A stretch of 64,000 bases of DNA from positions 51,483-115,482 of the forward strand of contig JARYGU010000018.1 in NCBI GenBank assembly GCA_033795365.1, read 5' to 3'. The position numbers and the translations under genes are program-made. Origin of the DNA: JARYGU01 sp033795365 (GTDB lineage: Bacteria > Pseudomonadota > Alphaproteobacteria > Rhizobiales > Rhizobiaceae). Numbering within the stretch: the stretch's first letter is position 1; each line of letters begins with the position of its first letter. Under the pieces are notes generated by a model. The model was not told where the DNA came from. It saw nothing but the letters and a program-made list of their open reading frames with translations, and made no database searches. Shown here one piece after another: positions 1-9,088 of this stretch.

Positions 1-2
1 AG

Positions 3-914
3 CTGCTGGCCTCCCTCAACAGGTCGAACCCGCCCGTCTATACCGGGCAGATTCGCCCGCACCGGCAGGCCGTCCTCGACGGTCTCAAGCGCCGTCCTTT
101 CGACGCCCAGGCCGAGGTGATCCATGCCGTCGCCGAGCTTCTGGTCAACCAGGGCGAACGCGCAGCGGTCATCAATGCCGAGATGGGCACCGGGAAGACG
201 CTGATGGCAACCGCCGTCGCGGCCGTTCTCAACGCCGAAGGCTTCCGCCGCTCGCTCATCCTGTCCCCGCCGCATCTCGTCTACAAATGGCGGCGGGAAA
301 TCCTCGAAACCGTGCCCGGCGCCAGGGTCTGGGTCCTCAACGGCCCCGACACGCTGATGAAGCTCCTGACGCTGCGCACGCAGCTCGGCGTTCCCGCCAT
401 GGGACAGGAGTTCTTCGTTCTCGGCCGCGTCCGGATGCGGATGGGTTTCCACTGGAGACCCGCCTTCGTCCGGCGGCGCGTGCCCGATGGCTTCATCGGC
501 GCGTGCCCGCATTGCGGCAACGTCATCACCGACCTCGACGGCGAGCCGGTCAATCCGGTCGAGCTTGACGCCGAGGAATCGCGCCGCAAATGCGGTCATT
601 GCGCTTCGGCGCTCTGGACGCTGATGCGCCCGCGCACGCTCTCGGCCACCGACCAGTCTTCGGCGGTGGTCCGGGCGCTCAAGCGCATTCCAACGATCGG
701 CGAAGCGACGGCGCAACGGCTCATGCAGAAGTTCGGCGAGTCCTTTCTGGTCTCCCTTCTCGGAGACAACATCCACGAGTTCATCAACCTGATGGATGCC
801 AACGGCGAGCTGGTCTTTTCCGACCGCCAGGCGCACCGCATGGAACGCGCCATGGCGAACATGGAGTTCGGCTTCGGCGAAGGCGGATACCAGCCCTCGG
901 AATATATCAAGAGG
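3..914 (+). CDS. SNF2-like DEAD/DEAH-box helicase, exon 1 (5' end outside window)
   Basis: This is the N-terminal part of a superfamily 2 helicase, open in frame from the window edge. It carries Walker A (EMGTGKT, codons near base 183), motif Ia-like LILSPPHLVYKW, and a probable zinc-binding insert with CPHC and CGHC pairs (bases about 510-605). An apparent stop at 918-920 belongs to the intron (GTGTGA). Removing bases 915-3332 joins codon AGG at 912-914 in phase 0 to TAT at 3333 and runs into the rest of the helicase. Helicases of this kind are common in ICEclc/PFGI-type elements. The start codon cannot be seen, and the exact role in the element is unknown. Confidence 0.85.
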
Positions 915-1531
915 GTGTGACGTGAAAGTCGTCTGAGTAATTGTTTCAGCGGGAATATTCCCGTCGAGGAACCTGATGTTCCGTCGTCAGTAGCCTACCG
1001 GCACATGCAGGATCGGTGACGATCCTGTGTGAAGCTGTCGGGACAATGTAGCTGGGCCTTCGGGCCGCGCCAATTCCGTGAGGATAGGTGTCATCTGCGA
1101 GCATCAATGCGGATGCAGCGCTAGGCTGGATGGTATGACCAACATATGTGAACTGCTGATAAACGCCGTTATGTACAACAAGCCAAAGATGCTGTCAGGC
1201 TTGAACCAAAAGGTATGCGGTCGGTTGCTCTTTATCCGTTTTGGGAGCACACGGACATCATGGCCGCCGGTGAAAAGGCAGGGTCTAACCCATCTCGTTA
1301 CTCATACGAAACACGGTAAGCCCGTATCGCTGCCCTTCGGGGCAGGCAAACCGCAAGGAATGCTGTTGGCGGTGCGGGTATGAGAATGTGGAAAAAGCGA
1401 ATGCCGCTCTGTAATGGGGCGGATAGGAGTTGAGCCACAAGGCGACATTACTCCACGCGAAAGCGGGCAGACTTCCACATGGTCTTTCTCTACGAGAAAA
1501 CTTGTTCAACCTTCCTAAAGAGGGAAAGCAG

Positions 1532-3250
1532 ATGACTACGCAAGAAATTGCTTGCGCGGGTGCGCCCTCCCATGAATCGGTCACATGGCACAGTATCGAC
1601 TGGGCCAGATGTTACCGTGAAGTGCGAAGGCTCCAAGCCCGTATCGTAAAGGCTACACGGGAAGGCAGATACGGCAGGGCGAAAGCCTTGGAGTGGATGC
1701 TGACCCACTCGTTCAGCGGCAAAGCATTAGCCGTCAGACGAGTCACCGAGAACCAAGGCAAGAAGACGCCGGGCGTGGACGGCACTACGTGGTCCACACC
1801 GGAAGCCAAGTCTCAAGCCATGTTGTCCCTGAAGCGGCGCGGTTATCGTCCCCAACCGCTGAAGCGTGTCTATATTCCCAAAGCAAACGGGAAGATGCGG
1901 CCGCTGGGTATCCCGACCATGAAGGACAGGGCCATGCAGGCACTTTACCTGCTCGCCCTCGAACCCGTGGCCGAGACCACAGCAGATCGGCGCTCATTCG
2001 GGTTCCGACCGGAAAGATCCACGGCAGACGCCATAGAGCAGTGCTTTACGTCACTGGCTCTCGGACGTTCCCCGCAATGGATTCTTGAAGGCGACATCAA
2101 GGGCTGCTTCGACAACATCAGCCATGACTGGCTATTGGCCAATATCCCTACGGATCGCACGATCCTGAAGAAGTGGCTCAAGGCCGGATACATGGAAGAT
2201 CGGCAACTTTTTCCGACCGAAGCTGGAACCCCGCAAGGGGGTATCATCTCGCCAGTATTGGCGAACCTCGTCCTCGACGGGCTGGAGACCAGACTGGATG
2301 CCGCATTCGGAAGAAAGCGGTACGCCAACGGAGTTCAGACCCGATTGATGGTCAACTATGTGCGATATGCGGACGATTTCATTGTGACAGGACGCTCGAA
2401 AGAGCTACTGGAGCAGGAGGTCATGCCGATAATCGAGTACTTCATGCGGGAACGAGGGCTGATGCTCTCGACCGAGAAGACCAAGATCACGCACATAAAC
2501 GAGGGCTTCGACTTCCTCGGTCAGAACATTCGCAAGTACAACGGAAAGCTTCTAATCAAGCCGTCGAAAGCGAATGTCGCGACCTTCTTGGAAAAGGTAC
2601 GCTCGACGATCAAAGGAAACAAGGCGATGGATCAGGACAAACTGATCCGGATGCTCAATCCGATGATCCAAGGCTGGGCGAATTTTCATCAGCATGTTGT
2701 TGCCAAGACGACATTCGCTCGTGTCGATCATGAGATTTGGCGCGCATTGTGGCAGTGGGCAAGACGCCGCCATCCGCAGAAGAGTAGCACCTGGATCAAA
2801 AGGCGCTACTTCCATGCCGTAGGCACCCGCACTTGGGTGTTCGCGGCGGCGACGGGAGAAAGATTTCCTGACGGGAATCCCATCCTGCGATCATTGCGGA
2901 AGGCGACCGACACGCCCATTCGACGGCACCGGCCGATCAAGCTGGAAGCCAATCCGTTCTATCCCCAGTGGGAGACGTATTTCGAGGAGCGAACAGCCCT
3001 CAAGATGCAGAACTCGCTGCGGGGACGGAAGAAGCTCATCAACCTCTGGTCGCAGCAGGATCGTCGTTGCCCGATCTGCCGTGAGTTGATTTCGCAGGAG
3101 ACGGGGTGGCATGTCCATCACATCATCCGGCGGGTCGATGGCGGAAAGGACGGGAGCACCAATCTCATCATGGTGCATCCGAACTGCCATAATCAAATCC
3201 ATGTCAATGGTCTCAAGGTGGTGAAGCCGGTTCCTGCAAAGGGGCTTTGA
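1532..3250 (+). CDS. ltrA: Group II intron reverse transcriptase/maturase with HNH endonuclease domain
   Basis: A 572-aa intron-encoded protein. It has the reverse transcriptase palm with the YADD catalytic box (about residue 278), the preceding PQGG motif, a maturase/domain X region, and a C-terminal HNH nuclease (about residues 513-563: CPIC, then HVHHII and HPNCHNQIH). It helps the intron RNA fold and splice, and copies it into new DNA sites. I chose ATG at 1532 because GAGGGAAAGCAG precedes it; a longer frame from TTG 1430 is open but runs into ribozyme sequence. All key catalytic motifs are present, so the protein is probably active. Confidence 0.95.
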   Translation: MTTQEIACAGAPSHESVTWHSIDWARCYREVRRLQARIVKATREGRYGRAKALEWMLTHSFSGKALAVRRVTENQGKKTPGVDGTTWSTPEAKSQAMLSLKRRGYRPQPLKRVYIPKANGKMRPLGIPTMKDRAMQALYLLALEPVAETTADRRSFGFRPERSTADAIEQCFTSLALGRSPQWILEGDIKGCFDNISHDWLLANIPTDRTILKKWLKAGYMEDRQLFPTEAGTPQGGIISPVLANLVLDGLETRLDAAFGRKRYANGVQTRLMVNYVRYADDFIVTGRSKELLEQEVMPIIEYFMRERGLMLSTEKTKITHINEGFDFLGQNIRKYNGKLLIKPSKANVATFLEKVRSTIKGNKAMDQDKLIRMLNPMIQGWANFHQHVVAKTTFARVDHEIWRALWQWARRRHPQKSSTWIKRRYFHAVGTRTWVFAAATGERFPDGNPILRSLRKATDTPIRRHRPIKLEANPFYPQWETYFEERTALKMQNSLRGRKKLINLWSQQDRRCPICRELISQETGWHVHHIIRRVDGGKDGSTNLIMVHPNCHNQIHVNGLKVVKPVPAKGL

Positions 3251-3257
3251 AAGGCTT

Positions 3258-3332
3258 GAGCCGTATGAGGGGAAACTCTCACGTACGGTTCTTAGGGGGG
3301 GATAGACCAGCAATGGTCCGTCCCTACCCGAT
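3258..3332 (+). ncRNA. Group II intron domains V and VI
   Basis: Bases 3258-3291 form the 34-nt domain V hairpin: GAGCCGTAT pairs with the ACGTACGGTTC side around a GAAA tetraloop, and the catalytic AGC triad is near its base. Bases 3292-3332 form domain VI, a GGGGGG-based stem with a bulged A at 3326. Both follow the maturase stop codon directly, as expected. Confidence 0.9.
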
Positions 3333-4577
3333 TATCTTCCGCAGGGTTTCTTCGACCTCCTCATCTGCGACGAGGGGCACGAATACAAAAGCCCCGGTTC
3401 CGCACAGGGACAGGCTATGGGCGTGCTCGCCGCCAAGGCGCGCAGGACGCTCCTCCTCACCGGCACGCTGATGGGCGGCTATGCGGACGATCTGTTCGCC
3501 CTGCTGTTCCGGATGCTGACCGGCCGCATGATCGAAGACGGTTACCGGCCGGGCAAGGCCGGGAGCATGACGGCCGCCAGCATGGCCTTCATGCGCGATC
3601 ACGGTGCCCTGAAGGACATCTATTCGGAGAGCAACGGCGCGGCCCACAAGACCGCCCGCGGCAACAAGGTCACGGTGCGCACCGTCAAGGCTCCGGGCTT
3701 CGGCCCCAAGGGCATCTTGAGATGCGTATTGCCGTTCACCGTCTTCCTCAAGCTGAAGGATATCGGCGGCAACGTGCTTCCTCCCTATGAGGAGGAATTC
3801 CGAGAGGTTCTGATGGACCCCGATCAGGCCGCGACCTATCGCGACCTCGCCGATGATCTCACCGCCCAGCTCAAGCAGGCGCTCGCCCGGCGCGACACCA
3901 CCCTTCTCGGCGTCGTGCTCAACGTCCTCCTCGCCTGGCCGGACACATGCTTCCGCGCCGAGGCGGTCAGGCATCCTCGCTCGCGCGAACTGATCGCGTT
4001 CACCCAGCCGCAGTTCTCGGACCTCGAGATCATGCCGAAGGAGCGGGAGCTGATCGATATCTGCAAGGCGGAGAAAGCCGAGGGCCGGAAGGTGCTCGCC
4101 TATACCGTCTATACCGGGACGCGGGACACCACGTCGAGGCTGAAGTCGCTGCTCGAACAGGAAGGTCTGAAGGTGGCCGTGCTGCGTGCAAGCGTGGACA
4201 CGTCGCGGCGGGAGGACTGGATCGCCGAGCAACTGGACCGGGGCATCGATGTGCTTCTGACCAATCCCGATCTCGTCAAGACCGGGCTCGATCTTCTGGA
4301 GTTCCCGACGATCGTGTTCATGCAGTCAGGCTACAACGTGTACACGCTGCAGCAGGCTTCGCGCCGGTCATGGCGTATCGGCCAGCGGCAGCCGGTGAAG
4401 GTGATCTATCTTGGCTATGCGGGCACGTCGCAGATGACGTGCCTGGCGTTGATGGCCAAGAAGATCCTCGTCTCGCAAAGCACATCGGGCGATGTACCGG
4501 AATCCGGGCTCGACGTCCTCAACTCGGACGGAGACAGCGTCGAAGTGGCACTGGCGAGACAGCTCGTCGCTGCCTGA
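3333..4577 (+). CDS. SNF2-like helicase, exon 2 (C-terminal part)
   Basis: Continues the helicase after the intron with 414 residues. Motif II (DEGHE) comes about 12 codons after the splice junction, then motif III-like LLLTGTLMGG, the helicase C-terminal lobe (VLLTNPDLVKTGLDLL) and motif VI (QASRRSWRIGQ), typical of SNF2-like enzymes. The first ATG in this exon is at 3417, downstream of motif II, so translation from it alone would lack both Walker motifs. The intact helicase therefore depends on splicing. A strong terminator follows the stop. Confidence 0.88.
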   Translation, partial: YLPQGFFDLLICDEGHEYKSPGSAQGQAMGVLAAKARRTLLLTGTLMGGYADDLFALLFRMLTGRMIEDGYRPGKAGSMTAASMAFMRDHGALKDIYSESNGAAHKTARGNKVTVRTVKAPGFGPKGILRCVLPFTVFLKLKDIGGNVLPPYEEEFREVLMDPDQAATYRDLADDLTAQLKQALARRDTTLLGVVLNVLLAWPDTCFRAEAVRHPRSRELIAFTQPQFSDLEIMPKERELIDICKAEKAEGRKVLAYTVYTGTRDTTSRLKSLLEQEGLKVAVLRASVDTSRREDWIAEQLDRGIDVLLTNPDLVKTGLDLLEFPTIVFMQSGYNVYTLQQASRRSWRIGQRQPVKVIYLGYAGTSQMTCLALMAKKILVSQSTSGDVPESGLDVLNSDGDSVEVALARQLVAA

Positions 4578-4595
4578 AAATCACGATGCAATCCA

Positions 4596-4620
4596 GACGG
4601 CCCTTCGGGGCCGTCTTTTA
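4596..4620 (+). terminator. Rho-independent terminator after the helicase
   Basis: GACGGCCC and GGGCCGTC form an 8-bp GC-rich stem around a TTCG tetraloop, followed by TTTTA. It lies 18 bases after the helicase stop codon. Confidence 0.9.
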
Positions 4621-4804
4621 TTTCCCTTCAAGGCAGCGACAAAACTGAGAAAGCCGCCTCGGCTCCGCGGGCGGCCGACAACGATTTGCCAATCCTTGTT
4701 TCAAGGTCGCCTGATAAGCCTTATAGGGTTTCGGTGAAGTCGGCGCGGACGCAATACAAACCGCACAGGCGAACTCTGCCGCCGAAAACCGAAAGAAACC
4801 GTAA

Positions 4805-5026
4805 ATGGATGAGCAAGCCGAGACGATGACCATCTCGAACCGCAGCGACTTCGCACAGTGGGCGATCGAGCGCGCCAAGGCTATCGTCGCCGAGCAAGGC
4901 GGAAACCTCGCCCTTGCCGCGCGCGACCAAGGCGACGAACAAATCGGCGAAACGGCCAATGCACTCGGTCAAGCCATTGTCGATGCATTGCTCGAGGTGT
5001 TCGATGGACTGGCCCACGAGGATTAG
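4805..5026 (+). CDS. Small hypothetical acidic protein (73 aa)
   Basis: Begins at ATG 4805 and ends with TAG at 5026. The protein is acidic and helical, rich in Ala, Glu, Asp and Gln, with no signal peptide or membrane segment and no motif I recognise. Codon use (GC-rich third positions) fits the neighbourhood better than the antisense frames. The upstream 190 bases after the helicase terminator contain no other gene. Function unknown; it could be a small ICE-borne regulator. Confidence 0.55.
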   Translation: MDEQAETMTISNRSDFAQWAIERAKAIVAEQGGNLALAARDQGDEQIGETANALGQAIVDALLEVFDGLAHED

Positions 5027-5141
5027 CGTCTCCATCATAGTGGCCTTAGTCTTCATCCCCCCCGAGCACGCCGGCAAAACCGTCGAAAGTTGTGGGCATC
5101 GAACAAAACCTCAGCCGAACCACCGGAAAGGACCACGAGAT

Positions 5142-6056
5142 ATGAGCGCATCGCCTTCCTTTCTCGGCTTTCCCGACCGCCTCCAAGATGGACGCCAGCC
5201 TCGTGCGGTGATCTTCGGCGCCGGGCACGGCAGCACCTATCCCGGCAAGGATAGCAGCGGCTATGCGGTGGCCGCCGGAGCCATCCGCGCAGCGAGCCAG
5301 GAAGACGCCGCGCTCATAGAGCATTGGGACTTCGATCTCGGCGGCTCTCTGTTCGACGGAGGGTCGATCTCCTGCATAGACGCCGGCGATATCCCGACCA
5401 CCATGCATGACAATGCCGGCAACCGCACCCGGATCGATGCGAAGACACGCGAGATACTGACCTTGCCAGCCGTGCCGATCCTGATCGGCGGTGACGATTC
5501 CGTGCCAATACCCTTTCTCGCCGGCTTTGCGGATCACGGGCCGGTCTGGATCCTGCAGATCGATGCCCATATCGACTGGCGCGACGAGCTGCATGGCGAA
5601 CGCTTCGGCTATTCGAGCCCGATGCGCCGTGCGAGCGAGATGCCGCATATCGCCGGGATCGTTCAGGTCGGCCTGCGCAGTGTCGGCAGCGCGCGCTTCG
5701 CCGAAATCGAAGCGGCGCAGCGCTATGGCAGCCGCTTTGTTACGGCTCGTGAGGTTCACGCCCAGGGCGTCGAAGCCGCCCTCCGGCATATTCCGGACGG
5801 TGCGCGGGTTGTGATCACCCTCGACTGCGATGGCCTCGATCCCGCCATCATGCCTGGCGTGGCAGCCCGCACCCCCGGCGGCCTCACCTACACGCATGTT
5901 ATCGACCTGATCGCCGGCCTTAACCGCAGGAGAGCCAGGATCATGGGGTTCGACCTTGTCGAGCTCTATCCTCCTGCCGATATCGACGGCTTGTCCGCCC
6001 TGACGGCCTCGCGCCTTCTCGTCAATGCGATCGGCGCCATCGTCCGGCAGGTCTGA
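5142..6056 (+). CDS. Agmatinase/arginase-family ureohydrolase
   Basis: A 304-aa ureohydrolase-fold protein. Enzymes of this family hydrolyse guanidino compounds (agmatine, arginine, guanidinobutyrate) at a binuclear Mn site. Visible motifs are DAHIDW (about residue 140), LDCDGLDPAIMPG (about 228) and a C-terminal GFDLVELYPPAD. The first metal motif, normally GGDHS, reads GGDDS here, replacing the usual His ligand with Asp. The start at 5142 follows GGAAAGGACC. It sits alone between ICE genes. The substrate cannot be assigned, and the His-to-Asp change is a reason not to call it simply agmatinase. Confidence 0.85.
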   Translation: MSASPSFLGFPDRLQDGRQPRAVIFGAGHGSTYPGKDSSGYAVAAGAIRAASQEDAALIEHWDFDLGGSLFDGGSISCIDAGDIPTTMHDNAGNRTRIDAKTREILTLPAVPILIGGDDSVPIPFLAGFADHGPVWILQIDAHIDWRDELHGERFGYSSPMRRASEMPHIAGIVQVGLRSVGSARFAEIEAAQRYGSRFVTAREVHAQGVEAALRHIPDGARVVITLDCDGLDPAIMPGVAARTPGGLTYTHVIDLIAGLNRRRARIMGFDLVELYPPADIDGLSALTASRLLVNAIGAIVRQV

Positions 6057-6130
6057 GCCCGATTTCTCGTCACTCGAAGGTCCGGGAGGCCCGGTGTGGA
6101 GAAACTGAAACCATCGCGAGAGGACAACCG

Positions 6131-6520
6131 ATGCGCTTCATAAATCCGATCCCCTTCGTCCGCGACATCGAAAAATCGCGTGACTTCTACGAAAACACGC
6201 TCGGCCTCAAGATATTGCAGGATTTTGGAAGTTTCGTTCTGTTCGAGACCGGTTTCGCGATCCACGAGGGAACGTCGCTTGAGGAAACGGTTTGGCGGAA
6301 ATCAGCAGACACGATCGAGCCCTACGGGCGGCGAAATCTCCTGCTGTATTTCGAGCACAACGACGTTGAAGCCGCTTTCGAGAAGATCGCCCCTCACGTC
6401 GAGCTGATACACCCTGTTGAACGGCAAGTCTGGGGGCAGCGTGTGTTCCGATTTTATGATCCCGACGGACATGCAGTAGAGATTGGCGAGCCGCAAAGTC
6501 CCGGGCCTCTTGATGCTTGA
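6131..6520 (+). CDS. VOC-superfamily (glyoxalase/bleomycin-resistance/dioxygenase fold) protein
   Basis: A 129-aa protein with the vicinal-oxygen-chelate layout: N-terminal FVRDIEKSRDFYENTLGL, central FETGFAIHEG, and C-terminal RVFRFYDPDGHAVEIGEP, with the Glu/His positions typical of the metal site. GAGAGGACA precedes ATG 6131. Members include glyoxalases, antibiotic-binding proteins and dioxygenases, and sequence alone does not choose among them. It follows the ureohydrolase by 74 bases on the same strand and may be co-transcribed with it. Confidence 0.85.
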   Translation: MRFINPIPFVRDIEKSRDFYENTLGLKILQDFGSFVLFETGFAIHEGTSLEETVWRKSADTIEPYGRRNLLLYFEHNDVEAAFEKIAPHVELIHPVERQVWGQRVFRFYDPDGHAVEIGEPQSPGPLDA

Positions 6521-6594
6521 CCCTGCTGCCCTCCGAAGCAGCCGTGATCCGTCAGTCTTCGCCGCCGTCTTTTCCTCGCCCGAAGCCGTTTCCG

Positions 6595-7449
6595 TTATGC
6601 CAGATGCTTGAAGTACGCTTCGCGCACGATCTCCGCCGCCTTATCGACCTCGAATGAAGGCATATCCGGCCGCAGCAGGGTATCCATATCGTGACGGAAG
6701 GCTCGATTGCGAAGACGCGCATCAAGATGAGCATTGGCCTCTTCAGCGCTGAATTTCGTCCCTTCTTTTTCCAGATACCATGCGAAGGCTTCCATCGCTC
6801 GTGCCCCGTCGACCGCATAGGGTGTGGAACCGGCGATATTGAGTTGCCAGGCATGCGCCAGATCGAAGAGATCACGCCCCTGCTCGCGCTGCATCAATGC
6901 CCGGGTCTTGGTGCCCAACATCTCGTTGATGTCGTAGGAGCGCACCGTTGCGCGCATCGCCTCTCCCTCATCGTCGAGCGTGTCCACTTCAACGTCGACC
7001 AGAGGATACAGGGAGGCGCTTTCGTTGAGATTGATCTCGACCTTGATGATCTCCTCACGGCTCAACCCCAAGGGTACGAATTTGTAGACGGTCCGCAGTA
7101 TCTTTGACGGCCGCAGGACGTTGCGGACCGCCAACCAGGCATCGGCGATCAGCGAGTCGGCCGGCCGGCCAAGTTCCGGTGCAAGCACGCGCCTCAGATG
7201 CCTGTCCAGCGTATCCGCATCCGTCTTCCCGACGAGCACCAGGTCGATATCTTCGGAATATCGCGCGGCCGGCGCAAGATGAGCCTTGTGAAGGACGGTC
7301 CCGCCGCGCATGGCCAGATGCTCGCGCAACAGCGGATCGGCAAAGATCGCGGTAACCCCTCGCGCAAGACGGAGATCCTGTTCAAGCTGGCTGCGTTTGG
7401 GCCATGGAGCGTAAGCCTGCCAGGCAGTCAAATGCGATTGCGATATCAT
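6595..7449 (-). CDS. abiEii: AbiEii-type nucleotidyltransferase toxin
   Basis: A 284-aa protein of the AbiEii/AbiGii toxin family (DNA polymerase beta-like nucleotidyltransferase). The signature MRGGTVLHKAHL followed by RYSEDIDLVL supplies the GG..L and S-x-D-x-D nucleotidyltransferase motifs (about residues 45-75). It overlaps the upstream antitoxin gene by 4 bases (ATGA), the usual AbiE arrangement. Such pairs act as toxin-antitoxin systems that can abort phage infection and stabilise mobile elements. The catalytic motif looks intact. Confidence 0.9.
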   Translation of the reverse strand: MISQSHLTAWQAYAPWPKRSQLEQDLRLARGVTAIFADPLLREHLAMRGGTVLHKAHLAPAARYSEDIDLVLVGKTDADTLDRHLRRVLAPELGRPADSLIADAWLAVRNVLRPSKILRTVYKFVPLGLSREEIIKVEINLNESASLYPLVDVEVDTLDDEGEAMRATVRSYDINEMLGTKTRALMQREQGRDLFDLAHAWQLNIAGSTPYAVDGARAMEAFAWYLEKEGTKFSAEEANAHLDARLRNRAFRHDMDTLLRPDMPSFEVDKAAEIVREAYFKHLA

Positions 7450-8267
7450 GTGTTTGCCCCTCGTAGATCGGCAGGGATCCGGACTTTGAACTCGGCATCG
7501 ACCGAACGGGAATCGGGCGAACCGCGCCCCTGGCGTGGCTTGCCATCAAGCGCCACCAACCGCAACGGTCTATCCCGCAGCCAGTGCTTGACCGACCGGG
7601 ACAGATCGGCCTGCCCGTCCAGTTCCATCAGGACGCCAAGGCGCTGTGCGATCGGGGCGTTTTGCAGCGCATCGAGGGCTTCGCTGAAACCACCCTCAGC
7701 GCAATGCGCCCACATGCCGCGCAGGACTTCCCGAACCCTGCCGATGCCGCCGAGCGTCGCCATGTGCTGGATGATGTCGAGCACGGTCAGCTCGGGTGTG
7801 CTCACCTTGAAGCGTCCATCCGGGGTTTCGTGCCATCGGGTCGGCATTCGCTCGATGCGTGTGCGCGTATGAAACGAAACCTGGTGACGGCCGACTGTGA
7901 TCGACCGCCGCCGCTCGGGCACCATGACCTGCGTGACCATCACCGCATAGGGAGAAGCGCCATAGGTTTCGGCCGCGCTCAGCATCGCCACGTAGTATGG
8001 TGTCGCGAGCGTCTTGCTCATATATTGGTGCAGCCAGGCTTCCAAAGGCGGCGCCCCAGCATTTGCATGTTGCAATGGGACGATCAGCCAATGTTGCGAA
8101 CCCTGGGAGAGACCAACCAGTCGTCCCCGTTCCTGTTGGCGATACACGGCCTTGCGAAGACCTTCGTCGCTGATATCCGGAAGCGCCGCGCGCAAATCCT
8201 GCGCACGGACATTGAGCTTGCCGGAACGCTCGTAGGCGTCGAGCACCGCGGAAAGATGGTTGGGCAT
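7446..8267 (-). CDS. abiEi: AbiEi-type antitoxin/transcriptional repressor
   Basis: A 273-aa antitoxin. It has an N-terminal winged-helix region (LSAVLDAYERSGKLNVRAQDL with DEGLRKAVYRQQERGRLV) and a C-terminal AbiEi domain that includes STPELTVLDIIQH. In characterised AbiE systems this protein represses its own operon by binding inverted repeats upstream and neutralises the toxin. Here it is the first gene of the pair, is translationally coupled to the toxin, and has repeated palindromic sites just upstream. Confidence 0.88.
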   Translation of the reverse strand: MPNHLSAVLDAYERSGKLNVRAQDLRAALPDISDEGLRKAVYRQQERGRLVGLSQGSQHWLIVPLQHANAGAPPLEAWLHQYMSKTLATPYYVAMLSAAETYGASPYAVMVTQVMVPERRRSITVGRHQVSFHTRTRIERMPTRWHETPDGRFKVSTPELTVLDIIQHMATLGGIGRVREVLRGMWAHCAEGGFSEALDALQNAPIAQRLGVLMELDGQADLSRSVKHWLRDRPLRLVALDGKPRQGRGSPDSRSVDAEFKVRIPADLRGANT

Positions 8268-8289
8268 AACTCATAGCCTCATCGCATTC

Positions 8290-8330
8290 ATTTCGCGCAA
8301 TGTACCATAAAACGTCCTATTTCGCGAAAT
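8290..8330 (-). promoter_or_regulatory. Candidate AbiEi operator: two ATTTCGCG-based repeats
   Basis: Two related 12-mers lie 29 bases apart upstream of abiEi: ATTTCGCGCAAT at 8290-8301 and the perfect palindrome ATTTCGCGAAAT at 8319-8330. The pairing and position fit an autoregulatory operator for the antitoxin. That assignment is inferred from how AbiEi proteins work. Confidence 0.55.
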
Positions 8331-8500
8331 TATTGCGCACCACCTGAATCGTTCCCATGGACTAGTCGACAGCTGAAGTCCTAACGACCTCCCGTACTAA
8401 TCGGCAGAAAGAATCCGGGCCGAGCACATTCCCCTTTGTTTGCTGATCGGCCAGCTCGCCACGCCGATGGTGTCGATCTCAAATTCCAGGGGATCGATCC

Positions 8501-9088
8501 ATGCGCTTTACCAGCCATTTCCTTCGCAAGTTCGCCGCGTGCGCATCGCTTGCCGTCGCCGCGGCAGCAACAAGCGGCTGCTCCACGACAGTGGATGTTC
8601 CTGAGCCCGCGCCCGTTCAGCCCGTCTCGCTCCCCTATGCCGAACCCGACCTGGATTTCATCCCGGTCCTGCGGCAGGGCCGCTATACGCTGGTCGAACT
8701 CGCCCCCGCGTCCGCCCAACGGGATCTGATGCGGCAGGTCGTCCAGGTTTCCATTCCCGAGGGCCGCAGGAGCACCGTCGGCGATGCGCTGCGGCAGATC
8801 CTTCCCCGCTCGGGTTACAAGCTTTGCTCCAGCGGAGACACCGCGACCCTCTCGGCCCTTCCCCTGCCGGCATCGCACCATCGGCTTGGTCCCCTCATGC
8901 TGCGCGATGCGCTCCTGACCCTCTCCGGCTCCGCATGGAATCTCCAGGTCGACGACAGGACGCGCACCGTCTGCTTTGCCCGCGCACCCTTCCCCGCTTT
9001 CGCCACCGCCGAGATGAAGCCCGACTTCGATACCCGCGCGGTCGCGGCCGTTGGCACACCCGCCGTCGCAAGGAAGGCCAAACCATGA
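8501..9088 (+). CDS. pilL: PilL-like conjugative lipoprotein (TIGR03748 family)
   Basis: A 195-aa exported protein that opens the transfer block. It has a basic N-terminus, a hydrophobic core and a lipobox-like ATSGC giving Cys about residue 27. A domain follows with repeated resemblance to PilL N-terminal regions (RQGRYTLVELAP; VGDALRQILPRSGYKLC; PLMLRDALLTLSG). PilL-type proteins belong to the mating-pair or pilus apparatus of PFGI-1/ICEclc-like elements. CAGGGGATCGATCC precedes the ATG, and the stop overlaps the next start (ATGA). Confidence 0.82.
   Translation: MRFTSHFLRKFAACASLAVAAAATSGCSTTVDVPEPAPVQPVSLPYAEPDLDFIPVLRQGRYTLVELAPASAQRDLMRQVVQVSIPEGRRSTVGDALRQILPRSGYKLCSSGDTATLSALPLPASHHRLGPLMLRDALLTLSGSAWNLQVDDRTRTVCFARAPFPAFATAEMKPDFDTRAVAAVGTPAVARKAKP

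Larger units (their letters stand above)
915..3332 (+). mobile_element. Group II intron (complete, with maturase ORF) inserted in the helicase gene
   Basis: The 5' end is GTGTG at 915, matching the group II consensus GUGYG. The 3' end is AT at 3331-3332, matching AY. Bases 915 to about 1530 are the structured 5' ribozyme part (domains I-IV), followed by a reverse transcriptase/maturase ORF, then domain V and domain VI. In domain VI the likely bulged branch-point A is at 3326, seven bases from the 3' end, which supports the boundary. The insertion is phase 0 and same-sense with the helicase, so splicing should rebuild its mRNA. The element looks intact and potentially mobile by retrohoming. 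Confidence 0.93.

Noticed and set aside
3..4577. Helicase as a pseudogene broken by an insertion
   Set aside because: Group II intron ends and phase are exact and splicing restores the frame, so the gene is likely functional.
8355..8375. Overlapping restriction sites (CCATGG, ACTAGT, GTCGAC, CAGCTG) that look like a cloning polylinker
   Set aside because: The stretch lies in ordinary ICE intergenic sequence with no vector sequence around it; four 6-mers in 21 bases can occur by chance.
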